Counted from the stretch's first letter, positions 1-10,897 are shown. The stretch: 64,000 nt of DNA from Erythroxylum novogranatense (GCA_029891385.1 CM057225.1:79199887-79263886), one strand, 5' to 3'. Numbers and translations are program-made. Notes: generated from the letters alone by a model not told the origin.

Positions 1-1301
1 ATCCTGTGCTTTGACTCCATTCCTTGTTGCCTTCGGAGGTAACTTATAGGGTGGTGCTTGGGTACGACTTGAGGTATTCAAGATAATTGAGTAGCCAATA
101 AAGGATTCACCACTTCGGATTAACGTAAGAGATACCCATGGCCTCTTGTCGGGATCATTACTAAGTGGCCAGCATGTATGTCATGAAGAGTGTCTTCATT
201 GACATATACTGATAATGAGTCCTGTGATTTAGAACCGATATCACTGGGCTAGACTCGCCTAGTGAGAGTTGACACTTTGACCATACTCATAACCAAGTGG
301 GGTATAGGATGGTGAAAGGACGAATTGCACGGTAATTGTCTATGGAAGGGTTCGTGATCCGGTTCGTGATGAATACATCAAACCGATTACTTTCCGGTCA
401 ATTGGGGTCATAATGTGTTGCTAGATACCGCTCATGACTTGCTTAGATTAATTGTTAATCTAAGGGCCAACATAACCGGAGCCTAAAGGGTCACACGATA
501 AGAGTGTTTCGAGAAATCAGAAATAGTAATTGACCGAGTTCCAATCATGGAGAGCAAATGGATTAAATGGATCCTAATGGGATTGGGATATGTCCCGATG
601 AGATCGCGACATCGATATTACTAAGAAAGGTTTCGGTCAAGTTTCAAAGACCGGAGCCTTGAGAGGCCCAGAGACCGATTCAGCTTGGATCGACCTTAGC
701 AAATATATTCTAATTAATTAATTAAGTAATTAATTAATTAATTATTATATAAATATATGCATGTCACGTGTATGGAGGAGAGGAAGCATGGAAGCTTCCA
801 TAATGTTGCTTAGTCATCACTTTAATGATGACTAAAAGACAAACTAAAAGCTACGGGCATCATCTTCTTCTTTGGTCTTTGAGAAAGAAAAAGGAAGAAA
901 TGAAGATGAGTTCGTCGATGATGCTTAGGTTTAGAAGAGAAGAATATTTCCTTAAGTGTTAAGGAAAGTTGGAATGGTGATTTCAAGTCTTCTTCTTCCT
1001 TAAGTGTCATAGTTTCTCTTCTCCAAGCACAAAGGTTCAACGTTTTTCTGAAGCTCTCCAGGACAGAGGTAGGCTCTAGCACGCTTTAATCTGTTCTAGC
1101 TATTCCCGGGTCAAAGGGGTTTGACTCGGTTAGATTTTCTGATCTCTGCGTGGATCACCTTTAGAGATAGTCTCTTTTGGCTATTTAGGTTGATGTCTTC
1201 ATACCGATACCAGGATCCTGGGATTCGGGAAAGTCTCGGGAACAAAAATTTTTGTTTTCCGCTGCCGGTACATGTGATGTACCTCCCGGGATTTTCCTAC
1301 A
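1..1301 (+). mobile_element. 3' part of a Copia-like LTR, cut by the window edge
   Basis: Non-coding sequence ending in CCCGGGATTTTCCTACA, the same terminus that at 54059 is followed directly by a tRNA-Met primer-binding site. That makes this the 3' part of a plus-strand LTR of a related family. An AT-rich stretch of AATTA repeats (about 706-745) leads into a TATA-like TATATAAATATA near 746-757. No primer-binding site follows: sequence changes at once to a Gypsy LTR at 1302. The likely reading is that this LTR inserted into that Gypsy LTR, with the other flank outside the window. It may be a solo LTR or the 3' LTR of a longer element. Short ORFs on both strands have no recognisable content. 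Confidence 0.6.
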
Positions 1302-1440
1302 GTTGCGACGTCCAATCGAGCTCGTTGCGATGAATAAATCCACACTCGTCACGACGTCCAACCGAGCTCGTTGCGACGAATAAATCCACGCTCGTCGCGA
1401 CGTCCAACCGAACTCGTAGCAACGAATAAATTAATTATTC
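1302..1440. repeat. 46-bp tandem repeat, GC-rich, about 3 copies
   Basis: Units beginning CGTTGCGA start at 1323, 1369 and 1415, an exact 46-bp period, with a partial unit from 1302. Each unit contains an inverted CGTCGCGACG-type core and an AATAAATCCACGCTC segment. Copies differ by a few substitutions. It is the GC island of LTR fragment G. Confidence 0.85.
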
Positions 1441-2367
1441 GTCGCGACGAAGCCTTCACGCCTCTGCGCGCTCGTTGCGACGTGCGAAGGCCCGATCGTC
1501 TTCTCCGATCGATTTCCGCCATTAATGCTCTTTAAGCTCAACATTTAACACCCTAAATACTCAATCAACCATTAATAACAACGTTAAAACCATAAATACT
1601 TACCAATCGAAGATCAAATTCCACAAATCTCTCAAATCTCCGTAAACCCTAAAATCCTTCAAACTCAACGATAAACCACAGTCAAACCTTCTCAACCTTC
1701 ATCAATCACAGTAACAAGTTAGCCTAGCACAATGAGAAGAAAACCATAAGAAAAGATCAAAGAATCCTCACCGATGGAAGAAATCGAAGAACACCGTGAA
1801 AGGAGGAAGAGAAGAAATGCTTAAGCCTTAGGGTAAAATCCCCAAATCTCAAACCTAAGCTATTTATAGACATAGGTCTCCAAATCAGTTCAAATTTCAG
1901 TCTCTAAATTTTAATGGCTCAACATTTTCATTCCCTAACAGTATAACTCTAATTTTTCCATTGCCATTGGACAATTCTTTCAGTACTATACAGTCAATCG
2001 GTTTGTCACTCTAAAATTTCCGGTCCGGGCATTTTCTCCCGAATTTCCCGAAAATCTCCTATAAGCCACTATCAATAGCCAATCACTCTTATACTATTCT
2101 AAATCAGTCATTCGAGCCCACTTACTCCTAATTTCTCAAGCAATCACAATCCAGTCAGTTTCCAGTTCACAATCCAATCAATTCATACTCACAATTAAAA
2201 TGCCAAAAAATCATAAATGCATGTACCTATGAATAAATGCATATGCAAGAAACCTGTTCCTCTATAATTAGAGGCCAGTAACATGCTCAATCAGTGAATG
2301 CAATGAAATCTATCAGTCTAACCCAATATTACCAGAATGCCCTTGCTAATAGTAACGGGATGTTACA
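1302..2367 (-). mobile_element. Ty3/Gypsy (Tekay-like) LTR fragment 'G'
   Basis: On the minus strand this begins TGTAACATCCCGTTAC, the same 5' end (TGTAACATCCC) as the LTRs of element A and of the solo LTR at 19282. A TATA-like CTATAAATAG lies on the minus strand near 1858-1869. The far end, at 1302-1480, is a GC-rich repeat island and is cut off by the Copia-like LTR. The right boundary at 2367 (GTTACA on plus) is a proper LTR terminus abutting Sirevirus integrase sequence, so this Gypsy LTR inserted into a Sirevirus. The rest of it lies left of the window. Confidence 0.72.
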
Positions 2368-3303
2368 CCTCAACGGTCTTTGAAATAAGGTTGTACACCC
2401 GGAATGCCTTAGACGATGATGAGTAGCCGAGGAAGATTCCTGGATAGGTCTTTGAATCGAATTTATCCAACAGCTCCTTTGTATTCAGAATAGAGCATTT
2501 GCACCCAAATGGATGAAAGTAAGATATGTTTGGTCTTCTTGCATTCCATAACTCATAAGGAGTCTTCTTCAACATGGGTCGCAACAGAATTCTATTCTGA
2601 ATATAGCATGCTGTATTCACAGCTTTTGCCCAGAATTACTTAGGAAGATTCATCTCACAAAACATAGTCCTAGCCATTTCTTGAATCGTCATGTTCTTCC
2701 TTTTAACAACTCCATTATGTTGTGGAGTCCTGGGAGCAAAGAAATTGTGGAAAATTCCATTCTCCTCACAGAATAATCTAAACTTCTCATTCTCAAACTC
2801 TCCACCATGTTCACTCCTGATACTAGCTATAGACATTCCTTTTTCATTATGTAACTTTCTGGATAAGGTCCTAAAACACTTAAAAGATTCATCTTTGTGT
2901 GATAAAAATAATATCTAACAAAATCGAGTAAAGTCATCAACAATAACAAGTCCATATTTCTTTCCGCCAAGACTTATTGTCCTTGTTGGACCAAATAAAT
3001 CCATATGTAACAACTCTAAAGATCTAGATGACGTGACAAAATTTTTAGAAGAAAATGAAGTTTTAACTTATTTTCCTTTCAAACAATTTTCACAGAAAAA
3101 CTTTTTGTCAAAACTTATTTTTGGTAATCCTCTTACCAAATCATATTTTGCCAACTTTGAAATGTGTTTAAAAGAGACATGACCTAGCTTTTTATGCCAG
3201 ACTAGTCTTTCTTCTTCGGAAGATAGAAAACATGAAACATTTTAACTTTGAAAATCTTCTAAATCAATTTTGTAAAGATTATTTCTTCTCTTAGCAGAGA
3301 AAA
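2368..3303 (-). pseudogene. Inverted copy of Sirevirus GAG-pre-integrase/integrase region
   Basis: The minus strand encodes the same protein stretch as 5028-5963 on plus: the integrase core with the SEHGGEF motif, then ELWNARRPNISYFHPFG and FDSKTYPGIFLGYSSS. It is split into two readable pieces (2836-2636 and 2620-2363). The late catalytic-Glu region reads NGVVKRKN instead of NGVVERKN, so this copy also lost the third DDE residue. The left end is cut by the Gypsy LTR at 2367. The right end is fused to gag sequence of the plus-strand element at 3304, replacing its 5' LTR, primer-binding site and N-terminal gag. No function expected. Confidence 0.85.
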
Positions 3304-4741
3304 CGCGAGGATACAGCTGAACTCAAAAGCGAAGTTCTTCTTGACCTGTGCCCTAAGTAGGAGCGAGTATGACAAAGTCCACGGATGCGACACCACGAAG
3401 GAGATGTGGGACACATTGTCCATTGCTCACGAAGGCACAAGCCAAGTTAAAGAATCCAAGATAAGCATTCTTGTGCACCAGTACGAGCTTTTCAGGATGA
3501 AAGATGAAGAATTTATTGATCAAATGTTTGGAAGATTTCAAACAATTGTCAATGGATTGAAAGCTCTTGGAAGAACGTACAAAAATCAAGATCATGTTCG
3601 AAAGATCTTAAAAAGTCTTCCGAAGAGGTGGAGACCTAAAGGTACAGAGGTGCAGGAAGCCAAAGATTTGAGTGTACTAAAGCTTGACGAGTTGCTTGGA
3701 TCCTTGAAGATTCATGAAGATGAACTCGATGCTGAAGACAAGCCCAAATGGGACAAGTCGATAGCGCTGAAGGCCGAACAAAAGAATCACAAGACTCAAA
3801 GAAGGAGGAAGTCATCAAAAGCATTAAAGATTGAAGAATCAAAGAATGACGACTCTAGCCAATCAGAACAAGAGTCAAGTGATGAAGATGACGAATTATC
3901 TTTCATCTCTAGAAAGATAAGACGCATGTGGAAGAAGAAGTCCAAAGGAAATCAGACTTTGAAGAAGAATGGCAAAGATGAGGCTAAACTAGAGTAGTCA
4001 TCATCATTTGCTCTGAAAGTAATCACCGACACTATAAGTCCGAATGTCCTACTCTAAAGAAGAAACCAAAGAAGAGTAGAGAAGGCAAGAAAAGCATGAT
4101 GGCAATATGGGAGGACCTAGATTCATTAGAGTCAGATATAGGTTCTGAGTTGTCTAAACATGAAAACATCTGCCTGGTAGCCGAGGAAGAAAGCGATGAG
4201 GAGGTAAAATCTGATTACGATAACTTGCACGATGCCTACTCAGAATTGTTAGAAGATTCTCATGCTATTCTGAAACAGTACAAACTGTTAAAGAAAAAGT
4301 ATGTAGAAAATATTAGACATACGAAAGTAATAGAGAGAGAAAATATCTGTCTAAAGAAGCAATTAGAGGAGAAAAAGAAAGTCGTAGACAGATCAGAAGA
4401 GATCAATCAGCTGAAACTGATAATTAAGAATCTGTCAGCTAATTTAGCTACTTTCACCGAGAGCACAAAGAAAATGAATGAGATGCTTGGAAAATATAAA
4501 CATCCGAGTGATAAAACCGGATTAGGGTTTACAGGCAATATGTCTTATCCTCATAAGAACCCTTTCTCTCAAAAGAGAAACTATAATAAATCTCGTGTTA
4601 ATCAACGTTATAGTAATATGCATCAAAGAACTCATCATGTGCATACTACTAACCATAAAGGACCCAAGAAATTATGGGTACCAAAAAATAAAATAGTTTC
4701 TCCTGCAAATATCCTTCCTTGGAAGATGCGGCAAGCACTAT
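3304..4741 (+). pseudogene. gag: Sirevirus gag (truncated, frameshifted)
   Basis: Capsid-type UBN2 gag sequence runs from the inverted-repeat junction. The open stretch 3341-3997 includes KEMWDTLSIAHEGTSQVKES and a Lys/Glu/Ser-rich tail. A remnant of the zinc knuckle (HYKSECPTLKK) lies near 4020-4065 but lacks the full CCHC pattern and is in another frame. A second open stretch, 4096-4812, holds an acidic segment and a long Lys/Glu-rich coiled coil (about residues 70-140) as in Sirevirus gag C-termini. The N-terminal part of gag is absent. Confidence 0.8.
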
Positions 4742-5240
4742 TGGTATTTAGACAGTGGATGCTAGCGACATATGATGGGAAGAAGATCTATGTTCCTAGA
4801 CCTTCAGTATAAGAAGGGAGGATCGGTAACTTTCGGAGACAACCAGCAGGGCAAGATTATTGGAATCGGTAAGATAGGTAAAGATTTCTTTGCATGCATA
4901 AATAATGTACTGCTTGTTGATGGTCTGAAATATAATTTGATCAGCGTCAGTCAATTGTGTGATTCTAGTTTCATAGTCACATTTAATTAAAATCTTTGTG
5001 AAGTCAGAAACAAAGATGGCTCTATACTTTTCTCTGCTAAGAGAAGAAATAATCTTTACAAAATTGATTTAGAAGATTTTCAAAGTTAAAATGTTTCATG
5101 TTTTCTATCTTCCGAAGAAGAAAGACTAGTCTGGCATAAAAAGCTAGGTCATGTCTCTTTTAAACACATTTCAAAGTTGACAATACATGATTTGGTAAGA
5201 GGATTACCAAAAATAAGTTTTGACAAAGTGTTTTTCTGTG
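4741..5240 (+). pseudogene. Sirevirus aspartic protease motif and GAG-pre-integrase domain
   Basis: The frame at about 4741-4990 reads WYLDSGC, a stop, then RHMMGRRSMFLDLQYKKGG: the Copia protease DSG motif followed by its conserved downstream segment. A stop falls right after the active site. The GAG-pre-integrase domain follows (VWHKKLGHVSFKH near 5130-5165) and has further stops. The normal role is polyprotein cleavage and gag-integrase linkage; this copy could not be made as one protein. Confidence 0.75.
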
Positions 5241-6160
5241 AAAATTGTTTGAAAGGAAAATAAGTTAAAACTTCATTTTCTTCTAAAAATTTTGTAACAT
5301 CATCTAGATCTTTAGAGTTGTTACATATGGATTTATTTGGTCCAACAAGGACAATAAGTCTTGGCGGAAAGAAATATGGACTTGTTATTGTTAATGACTT
5401 TACTCGATTTTGTTGGATATTGTTTTTATCACACAAAGATGAATCTTTTAAGTGTTTTAGGACCTTATCTAGAAAGTTACATAATGAAAAAGGAATGTCT
5501 ATAGCTAGAATCAGGAGTGAACATGGTGGAGAGTTTGAGAATGAGAAGTTTAGATTATTCTGTGAGGAGAATGGAATTTTCCACAATTTCTCTGCTCCCA
5601 GGACTCCACAACAGAATGGAGTGGTTGAAAGGAAGAACAGGACGATTCAAGAAATGGCTAGGACTATGATTTGTGAGATGAATCTTCCTAAGTAATTATG
5701 GGCAGAAGCTGTGAATACAACATGCTATATTCAGAATAGAATTCTGTTGCGACCCATGTTGAAGAAGACTCCTTATGAGTTATGGAATGGAAGAAGACCA
5801 AACATATCTTACTTTCATCCATTTGGGTGCAAATGCTCTATTCTGAATACAAAGGAGCTGTTGGATAAATTCGATTCAAAGACCTATCCAGGAATCTTCC
5901 TAGGCTACTCATCATCGTTTAAGGCATTTCGTGTGTACAACCTTATTTCAAAGACAGTTGAGGAGACCATCCATGTCAAGTTTGATGATAGTCCCCAACC
6001 CCATAAGGAAGATGACATGGAGAGTGAAGGTCCTTCAAAGAATTTAGATGACACAACAGAAACTCCAACACCAGGTATTTAAGTAGACAAAGTTGAAGAT
6101 ATTCCAGAAACTATTGGACTGAAAAGAGACTGGAAATATAAAAGTTCTCATCCAGAAGAA
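5241..6160 (+). pseudogene. Sirevirus integrase
   Basis: DDE integrase core in two open stretches, 5318-5695 and 5711-6082, separated by one in-frame TAA at 5693-5695. First catalytic Asp in HMDLFGP. The second position reads RSEHGGEF, with Glu where Asp is usual. The third Glu is in NGVVERKNRT. The ELWNGRRPNISYFHPFGC and GYSSSFKAFRVYN blocks are typical of Copia integrases. The stop and the Asp-to-Glu change both argue against activity. Bases 5028-5963 are the second arm of the inverted repeat. Confidence 0.82.
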
Positions 6161-7387
6161 TTGATTATCGGAGAGACCTCAGAAGGAGTTAGGACAAGGT
6201 CCAGATTCAGAAGAGAAACTAATGTGGCTTTTATCTTTGAAATAGAGCCTAAGAAGGTTGAGGAAGCTCTTCGAGACGAAGCTTGCGTGTTAGCCATGCA
6301 AGAGGAGCTGAATCAATTTACTAGGAATAATGTTTGGTCCTTAGTTCCGAAACCCCCTAAAAAAACCATTATAGGAATCAGATGGGTATTTAAGAATAAG
6401 TTAGACGAATCAGGAAGAGTGAGTCGAAATAAGGCTAGATTAGTAGCACAAGGCTATAATCGGCAAGAAGTAATAGACTACAATGAGACATATACTCCAG
6501 TAGCAAGACTTGAAGCCATTAGGATTTTGCTGGCATATGCGGTCTGTCATAATATAAAGCTATTTCAGATGGATGTGAAGAGTGCCTTTTTGAATGGTTT
6601 TATAGACGAAGAGGTGTATGTTAAGCAACCACCTAGTTTAGAGGATGTTAAGAATCCAGACTATGTCTATAGACTTCATAAAGCCTTATACAGCCTGAAG
6701 CAAGCTCCTAGAGCTTGGTATGATCGTCTGAGTACTTTTCTCTTAGATAATGGTTTTAGTAGAGGTCAAGTTAATAAGACGCTTTTTGGGAAGAATTATG
6801 AAAATGAATTTATTATAGTACAGATCTATATTGATGATATTATTTTTGGTGCTACTTCAAAAAAGTTATGCATGAAGTTTGAGAGTCTAATGAAAAATGA
6901 ATTTGAAATGAGCATGATGGGTGAGTTGAAGTTCTTTCTTGGGTTGCAAGTTAAGCAAACCGAAGAGAAAATCTTTATCCATCAACAAAAATATGTGAAA
7001 GAATTGTTGAATAAGTTTGATATGCAAAATGTGAAGCCAATGACTACTCCGATGCATCCTTCAAACCTTTTGTCGAAAGATGAAAATAGTAAGAAGGTGG
7101 ATCAAACCCTGTATAGAGGGATGATCGGTTCTTTACTCTATCTTACGGCAAGTAGACCTGATATTTTGTTCAGTGTATGCTTTTGTGCAAGGTTTCAGGC
7201 TGGTCCTAGAGAGTCTCATTATATTGTTGTTAAGAGGATTATGAGATATCTCGCAGTTACTACTGATCTTTGTTTAATATTTGAGAAAGGTAAAGATTTC
7301 AGGTTAATCGGATATTGCGACGCGGGCTATGCCGGAGATAGAATCGAAAGGAAGAGCACAAGTGGAGGATGTCACTTTCTTGGCTGA
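6161..7387 (+). CDS. Sirevirus reverse transcriptase (open, 408 codons)
   Basis: The best-preserved gene of the window. It contains NNVWSLVPKPP, GIRWVFKNKLDESG, KARLVAQGYNRQE, QMDVKSAFLNGFIDEEVY and the catalytic YIDDIIFG motif, all intact, then the connection region up to SRPDILFSVC. It copies the element RNA into cDNA within virus-like particles. The frame is lost near 7385, where RNase H begins in another frame. It would normally be part of a single pol polyprotein with the integrase upstream; stops upstream prevent that. Call certain, activity unlikely. Confidence 0.9.
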   Translation: MIIGETSEGVRTRSRFRRETNVAFIFEIEPKKVEEALRDEACVLAMQEELNQFTRNNVWSLVPKPPKKTIIGIRWVFKNKLDESGRVSRNKARLVAQGYNRQEVIDYNETYTPVARLEAIRILLAYAVCHNIKLFQMDVKSAFLNGFIDEEVYVKQPPSLEDVKNPDYVYRLHKALYSLKQAPRAWYDRLSTFLLDNGFSRGQVNKTLFGKNYENEFIIVQIYIDDIIFGATSKKLCMKFESLMKNEFEMSMMGELKFFLGLQVKQTEEKIFIHQQKYVKELLNKFDMQNVKPMTTPMHPSNLLSKDENSKKVDQTLYRGMIGSLLYLTASRPDILFSVCFCARFQAGPRESHYIVVKRIMRYLAVTTDLCLIFEKGKDFRLIGYCDAGYAGDRIERKSTSGGCHFLG

Positions 7388-7760
7388 AACTTAGTTTCAT
7401 GGTCAAGCAAGAGACAAAGCTCAATCGCTCTATCAACTTTGTTCACAAACATTGTGGATCAAATATCAACTTGAAGACTATTCAGTTCAAGAAGAGGAGA
7501 TTCCAATCTATTGTGACAACACCAGTGCAATCAATCTGTCAAAGAATCCTATCCAGCATTCGAGAGTGAAACACATCGAAGTCAGACATCACTTCTTGAG
7601 AGACTATGTTCAGAGGAAGGTGGTTAAACTATAGTTCATCGAAACAGAGTATCAGTGGGCAGACATCTTCACTAAACCATTGAGTGAAGAACGGTTCCAG
7701 AAGATGAGATGCAACCTTAACATGGTAATGTTAAGCGAACAGTCAGGCTAAAGGGACATC
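7388..7760 (+). pseudogene. Sirevirus RNase H, C-terminal part
   Basis: Continuation of pol after a frameshift. The open frame 7452-7634 reads IPIYCDNTSAINLSKNPIQH, then VKHIEVRHHFLRDYV, the conserved Copia RNase H end. A stop precedes the usual ADIFTKPL block (about 7655-7685), which is still recognisable. The remainder to about 7760 carries the C-terminal tail of pol. Inactive because of frameshift and stop. Confidence 0.78.
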
Positions 7761-7879
7761 AAAATTAACGGCGTTAGAAACAGTGAGTTACAGCTGGTAA
7801 CTTCACTAACAAGTAAGTTTTGGAGGGAAACGTTTCACGATCTTTAGAATCCCGATGATTCTAGGGCACGCGTGATAAG

Positions 7880-8756
7880 ACACTTCAAGTAGCCTGAAGT
7901 TGAGATCATTGCAGTTATTCTCATCTATAGACGGTTCATCTTGCTTTCCAAATTCTCTGAATCATCCTACCCTAGAAGAAAAGCTTACCAAAGTTAGTTT
8001 TTGTTCTGAAACAATGGAGGCAGCTATGATATTCGGAAGGTATATGGATTTCGAGTCGCTAAGGAAGGATGGTATGGACGTAAAACCTGAGATTGAAAGA
8101 GCTGGTTGGAGGAATTTCTTCCAGGTATGAGAACCAGTGTACACCAATGGGTATTTGACTTTTGGAAGAATGCTCAACTTGTAGACAACACTATTATATC
8201 TTTAGTAGACGGTATATCTGTTGTCGTGACAAAGGAGCTTATAAGGATGGTGACCAATTGTCCATCGGTTGGTGAGACTCTGTCAACCAAGGCTAAGTGG
8301 ATGACAATGGTCAACATAAAGGAAGAAGATGTTAGTAAACAATTGTATGGAGTGAATGACCCTTCGAAGAGGAAGACTTCGAGTCTGGTCCTGAAAGCTA
8401 GGGTTCTTCATGGGATTTTGTTTAATTGCATCTTACCCAGAGCAGGTTCAAGGCATTTGGTGACCACCCTGGATGAACAATGTTTGTTCTACCTGCTGAA
8501 TCACAATCCTATTGACTTACCCTTCTTAATCTTCCATTATATGATTAAGGGGATGAAGGATACAAATAGCTATCCTTACGACATGCTTCTTACAAGGATT
8601 TTTAAGGAATCCGGAGTCCTTTTGCAAAAAGGAAATAGAAGGATTGTACCTGTGAAGAGTACTATTGACTCAATCACTATACGGCGAATTGGTCTGAGGA
8701 CAGTGATTAAAGAAGAAGCAGACTCTTCAAGGAGAACTAGAACTGAGGGGGAGTGA
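7880..8756 (+). pseudogene. Extra 3' ORF of the Sirevirus, part 1
   Basis: Downstream of pol, in the place of the Sirevirus third ORF (sometimes called env-like). A likely ATG at 8014 opens MEAAMIFGRYMDFESLRKD; a frameshift near 8106-8130 moves to a frame open to 8756. That frame holds GISVVVTKELIRMV and ILPRAGSRHLVTTLDEQCLF, which to my eye resemble the plant-transposon-like domain (Transposase_32 type) found in plant repeats rather than a viral envelope. I see no signal peptide or membrane span. The function is unknown. Confidence 0.6.
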
Positions 8757-9656
8757 TTATTAAAGAAATCTCTAACAACAAGTTCTAGATCTCATGGAAG
8801 TGTGAGTATGTCAATAGAAGAAAGGAGAAGATTATATAGAAGGCCTTTGATAAAACAGGCATGTCCTAGAGAAGAGTATAATCTAGCTCGAGGGACAGAC
8901 GATGGTGCGAAAAAAAGGAAAGGAGAGAATCTTTTGGGTGAAATTACTAAGAAAGTAAGGAGATCACCTAAGATTCGAACTTTAAGGCAACAAGAAGAGA
9001 GAAGAGCCAGAGAGCAGGAACAAGTAGAAGCCTCTGGATCTAGCACACGAAAGGTGACAAGATCTCTCGTCTCAATTTTGGAGGAAGAATCAGCCAAACA
9101 GAGCAAGGAGAATGAGAACAAGAGAAAATTGAAGTCTGAGATACAGAAGTCTCGAGTTAAGAAAACTCCAAGAATAAAGACTAAAGTAGTTAGTCGAAGG
9201 AGGAGTTTGTCTACTCCTGTGGAAGTTAATCAAGAGAAGAATACTCCCATTGTTGAACAAACGGAGGAATCAGTGGAGCCTAGCCTAGTTCAGCCTACTC
9301 CTGTCGATAATCAACAAGAGGTCACAGCAGATTTGAGCTCAGTTAAGGTACCATTGGAGAAATCTGATGAACCTAGTCTGGTCGTTCACAACTATTCCGA
9401 ATTTTTAAGAAAGGATAAGTTTGAAGTTAGACTGGTTGAAGTGGTGACAAGGAGGAGTACTGCAATTACCATCTGCAGTCAACCAAGAAGGCAAATAAAG
9501 GTTGTCTTACAACCTATTCTGATAAATAGTGAGATATGGCATATATTGAATGAAGAAGAAATGAACTTCTATGATACCTTAAGGTATGCTGCTACAAAGG
9601 CATACCCTACGAAAATGTCTTCTCGTCCATACACTATTTATCCAGTCATAGAATAG
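8757..9656 (+). pseudogene. Extra 3' ORF of the Sirevirus, part 2 (basic, low complexity)
   Basis: An open frame at 8802-9656 (284 codons) is very rich in Lys, Arg, Glu and Ser in its first 150 residues, with KKVRRSPKIRTLRQQEERRA and several TPVE/SVEP-type segments, then a more ordinary C-terminal part ending near the tag at 9656. The first half could be a disordered, nucleic-acid-binding region. It probably belonged to the same protein as part 1, the two being separated by a stop at 8756 next to a G-rich tract. I recognise no family. Confidence 0.55.
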
Positions 9657-10272
9657 TCGATAATAAAGGTTGTACCAGACATTCAGCCAAGATATCCTTT
9701 GGATATGAATAAAGGAAAAAAAAGAAGCTATATCCAGAAGGAATCAGTGATGATCTGTCCGCAGATCAAATTGAAGAAGAAGTGCATCGAATTGATGCAG
9801 CATGCGCTTCTAAGGAGAAAAAAGACGGAGCTAGTTATAGTTTCACAGATAAGTATGAAGACTGTCCAGTAGGGGAAGATTAATAACAGGGACGTTTATT
9901 GAATTCCTTGTTCAGACAGTTTTGCGTATTAGACCTTTATCTAATACACTGTCTATTGAAGCTGAAGTTATACCCCTGCAAGGAAGACAGTTGCTTATGC
10001 TACCTGCTCCCTATGACTTGGACATCCCAGATTCAAATGTATTCATTCATCCACCCACATTTGCAATTCGAGAAGATTACATTCCTTCCTCGGACGCTTA
10101 TGCTACAACAATTGCGTTCACTACTCCCTCAGCAGATATTGATCAGTCCTCCTCACCGTTGGACTCACAAGCTGAAATCAGCAAATTACGAGGAGAAGTC
10201 AACGAGATAAAGGAGACAATGAATGATTTGAAGAAGATGATGACAGAACTGTTGAAGAGTAATCGTCATTAA
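9657..10272 (+). pseudogene. Extra 3' ORF of the Sirevirus, part 3 (coiled-coil end)
   Basis: The open frame 9922-10272 follows about 260 bases of broken sequence. It begins MRIRPLSNTLSIEAEVIPLQ and ends with a heptad-like stretch, ISKLRGEVNEIKETMNDLKK, that looks like a C-terminal coiled coil. It is probably the end of the same extra protein. An overlapping frame (9899-10210) is a shadow. Confidence 0.5.
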
Positions 10273-10470
10273 TCATTTTTTATTATAACAAATAGGGGGA
10301 GAAGAGAATGAGTAGAGGAGAAGAGAATGACCATAAAATAATCTGAAAAGGGTGTGATTGAAGGAGACGAAGAAATGAAAGGAAGAAGAAAAAGAAGATT
10401 TTTGAAGATAAGTTTTTCTTTTTATACATTGTATTTTGTTTTCTTTTTTGGTATATAATTTTTTATCATC

Positions 10471-10484
10471 AAAAAGGGGGAGAT
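10471..10484 (+). other. Polypurine tract of the Sirevirus
   Basis: AAAAAGGGGGAGAT directly precedes the LTR start TGTTAAG. Similar G-rich tracts occur upstream at about 8745-8753 (GAGGGGGAG) and 10291-10300, matching the multiple polypurine tracts described for Sireviruses. It primes plus-strand DNA synthesis. Confidence 0.8.
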
Positions 10485-10555
10485 TGTTAAGTTAAAATGA
10501 CTTTACTTAGATATAATTTTGATGTATAACAAAGAGAAAAATAAAAGAAAAACAA

Positions 10556-10790
10556 AAGCAGACGAAGCAACGCAGATGCAGACGCAGACGCTAAGAAAAA
10601 CAGACGCAGACGCAAAAAAGAAAAACAGACGCAGACGCAAAAGAGGAAAATAGACGCAGACACAAAAGAGAAATACAGACGCAGATGCAGACATAAATTA
10701 AAAACAGAAGAAGACGAGAATTAAAATAACAGACGCAGAAGAAGAATTAAAAAAACAGACGCAGAAGAAGAATTGAAAAGCAGACACAAG
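10556..10790 (+). repeat. Degenerate ACAGACGCAGACGCA tandem array in the LTR U3
   Basis: About nine imperfect units, 20-30 bp long, each with CAGACGCAGA followed by an A-rich spacer such as AAAAAAGAAAAA. The array lies about 110-340 bp upstream of the TATA box, the usual place for LTR enhancer repeats. Copies diverge toward the 3' side (AGACGCAGAAGAAGAATT). Confidence 0.8.
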
Positions 10791-10897
10791 AGTCAGTTTG
10801 GGTTAGTTACAGAACTCAACTGATTAACCGTTTCTTTTAAAGATTCAAGAAACGAGAATCTAGAAACAAGAATCAAGAAGCAGTTGGAAACGAAGGC

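Larger units (their letters stand above)
2368..5963. repeat. Inverted repeat, 936-bp arms around gag
   Basis: Arm 1 is 2368-3303 and arm 2 is 5028-5963. The reverse complement of one matches the other with scattered substitutions and no large gap. The inner boundaries are sharp: GCAGAGAAAA at 3294-3303 mirrors TTTTCTCTGC at 5028-5037. The 1.7-kb spacer holds gag and the protease motif of the plus-strand Sirevirus. Confidence 0.88.

Noticed and set aside
822..1082. ORF on minus in the first LTR
   Set aside because: Low-complexity Ser/Phe/His/Lys-rich frame within LTR sequence; no support as a gene.
7880..10272. Retroviral envelope gene
   Set aside because: No signal peptide, membrane segment or cleavage motif is visible in the extra ORFs.
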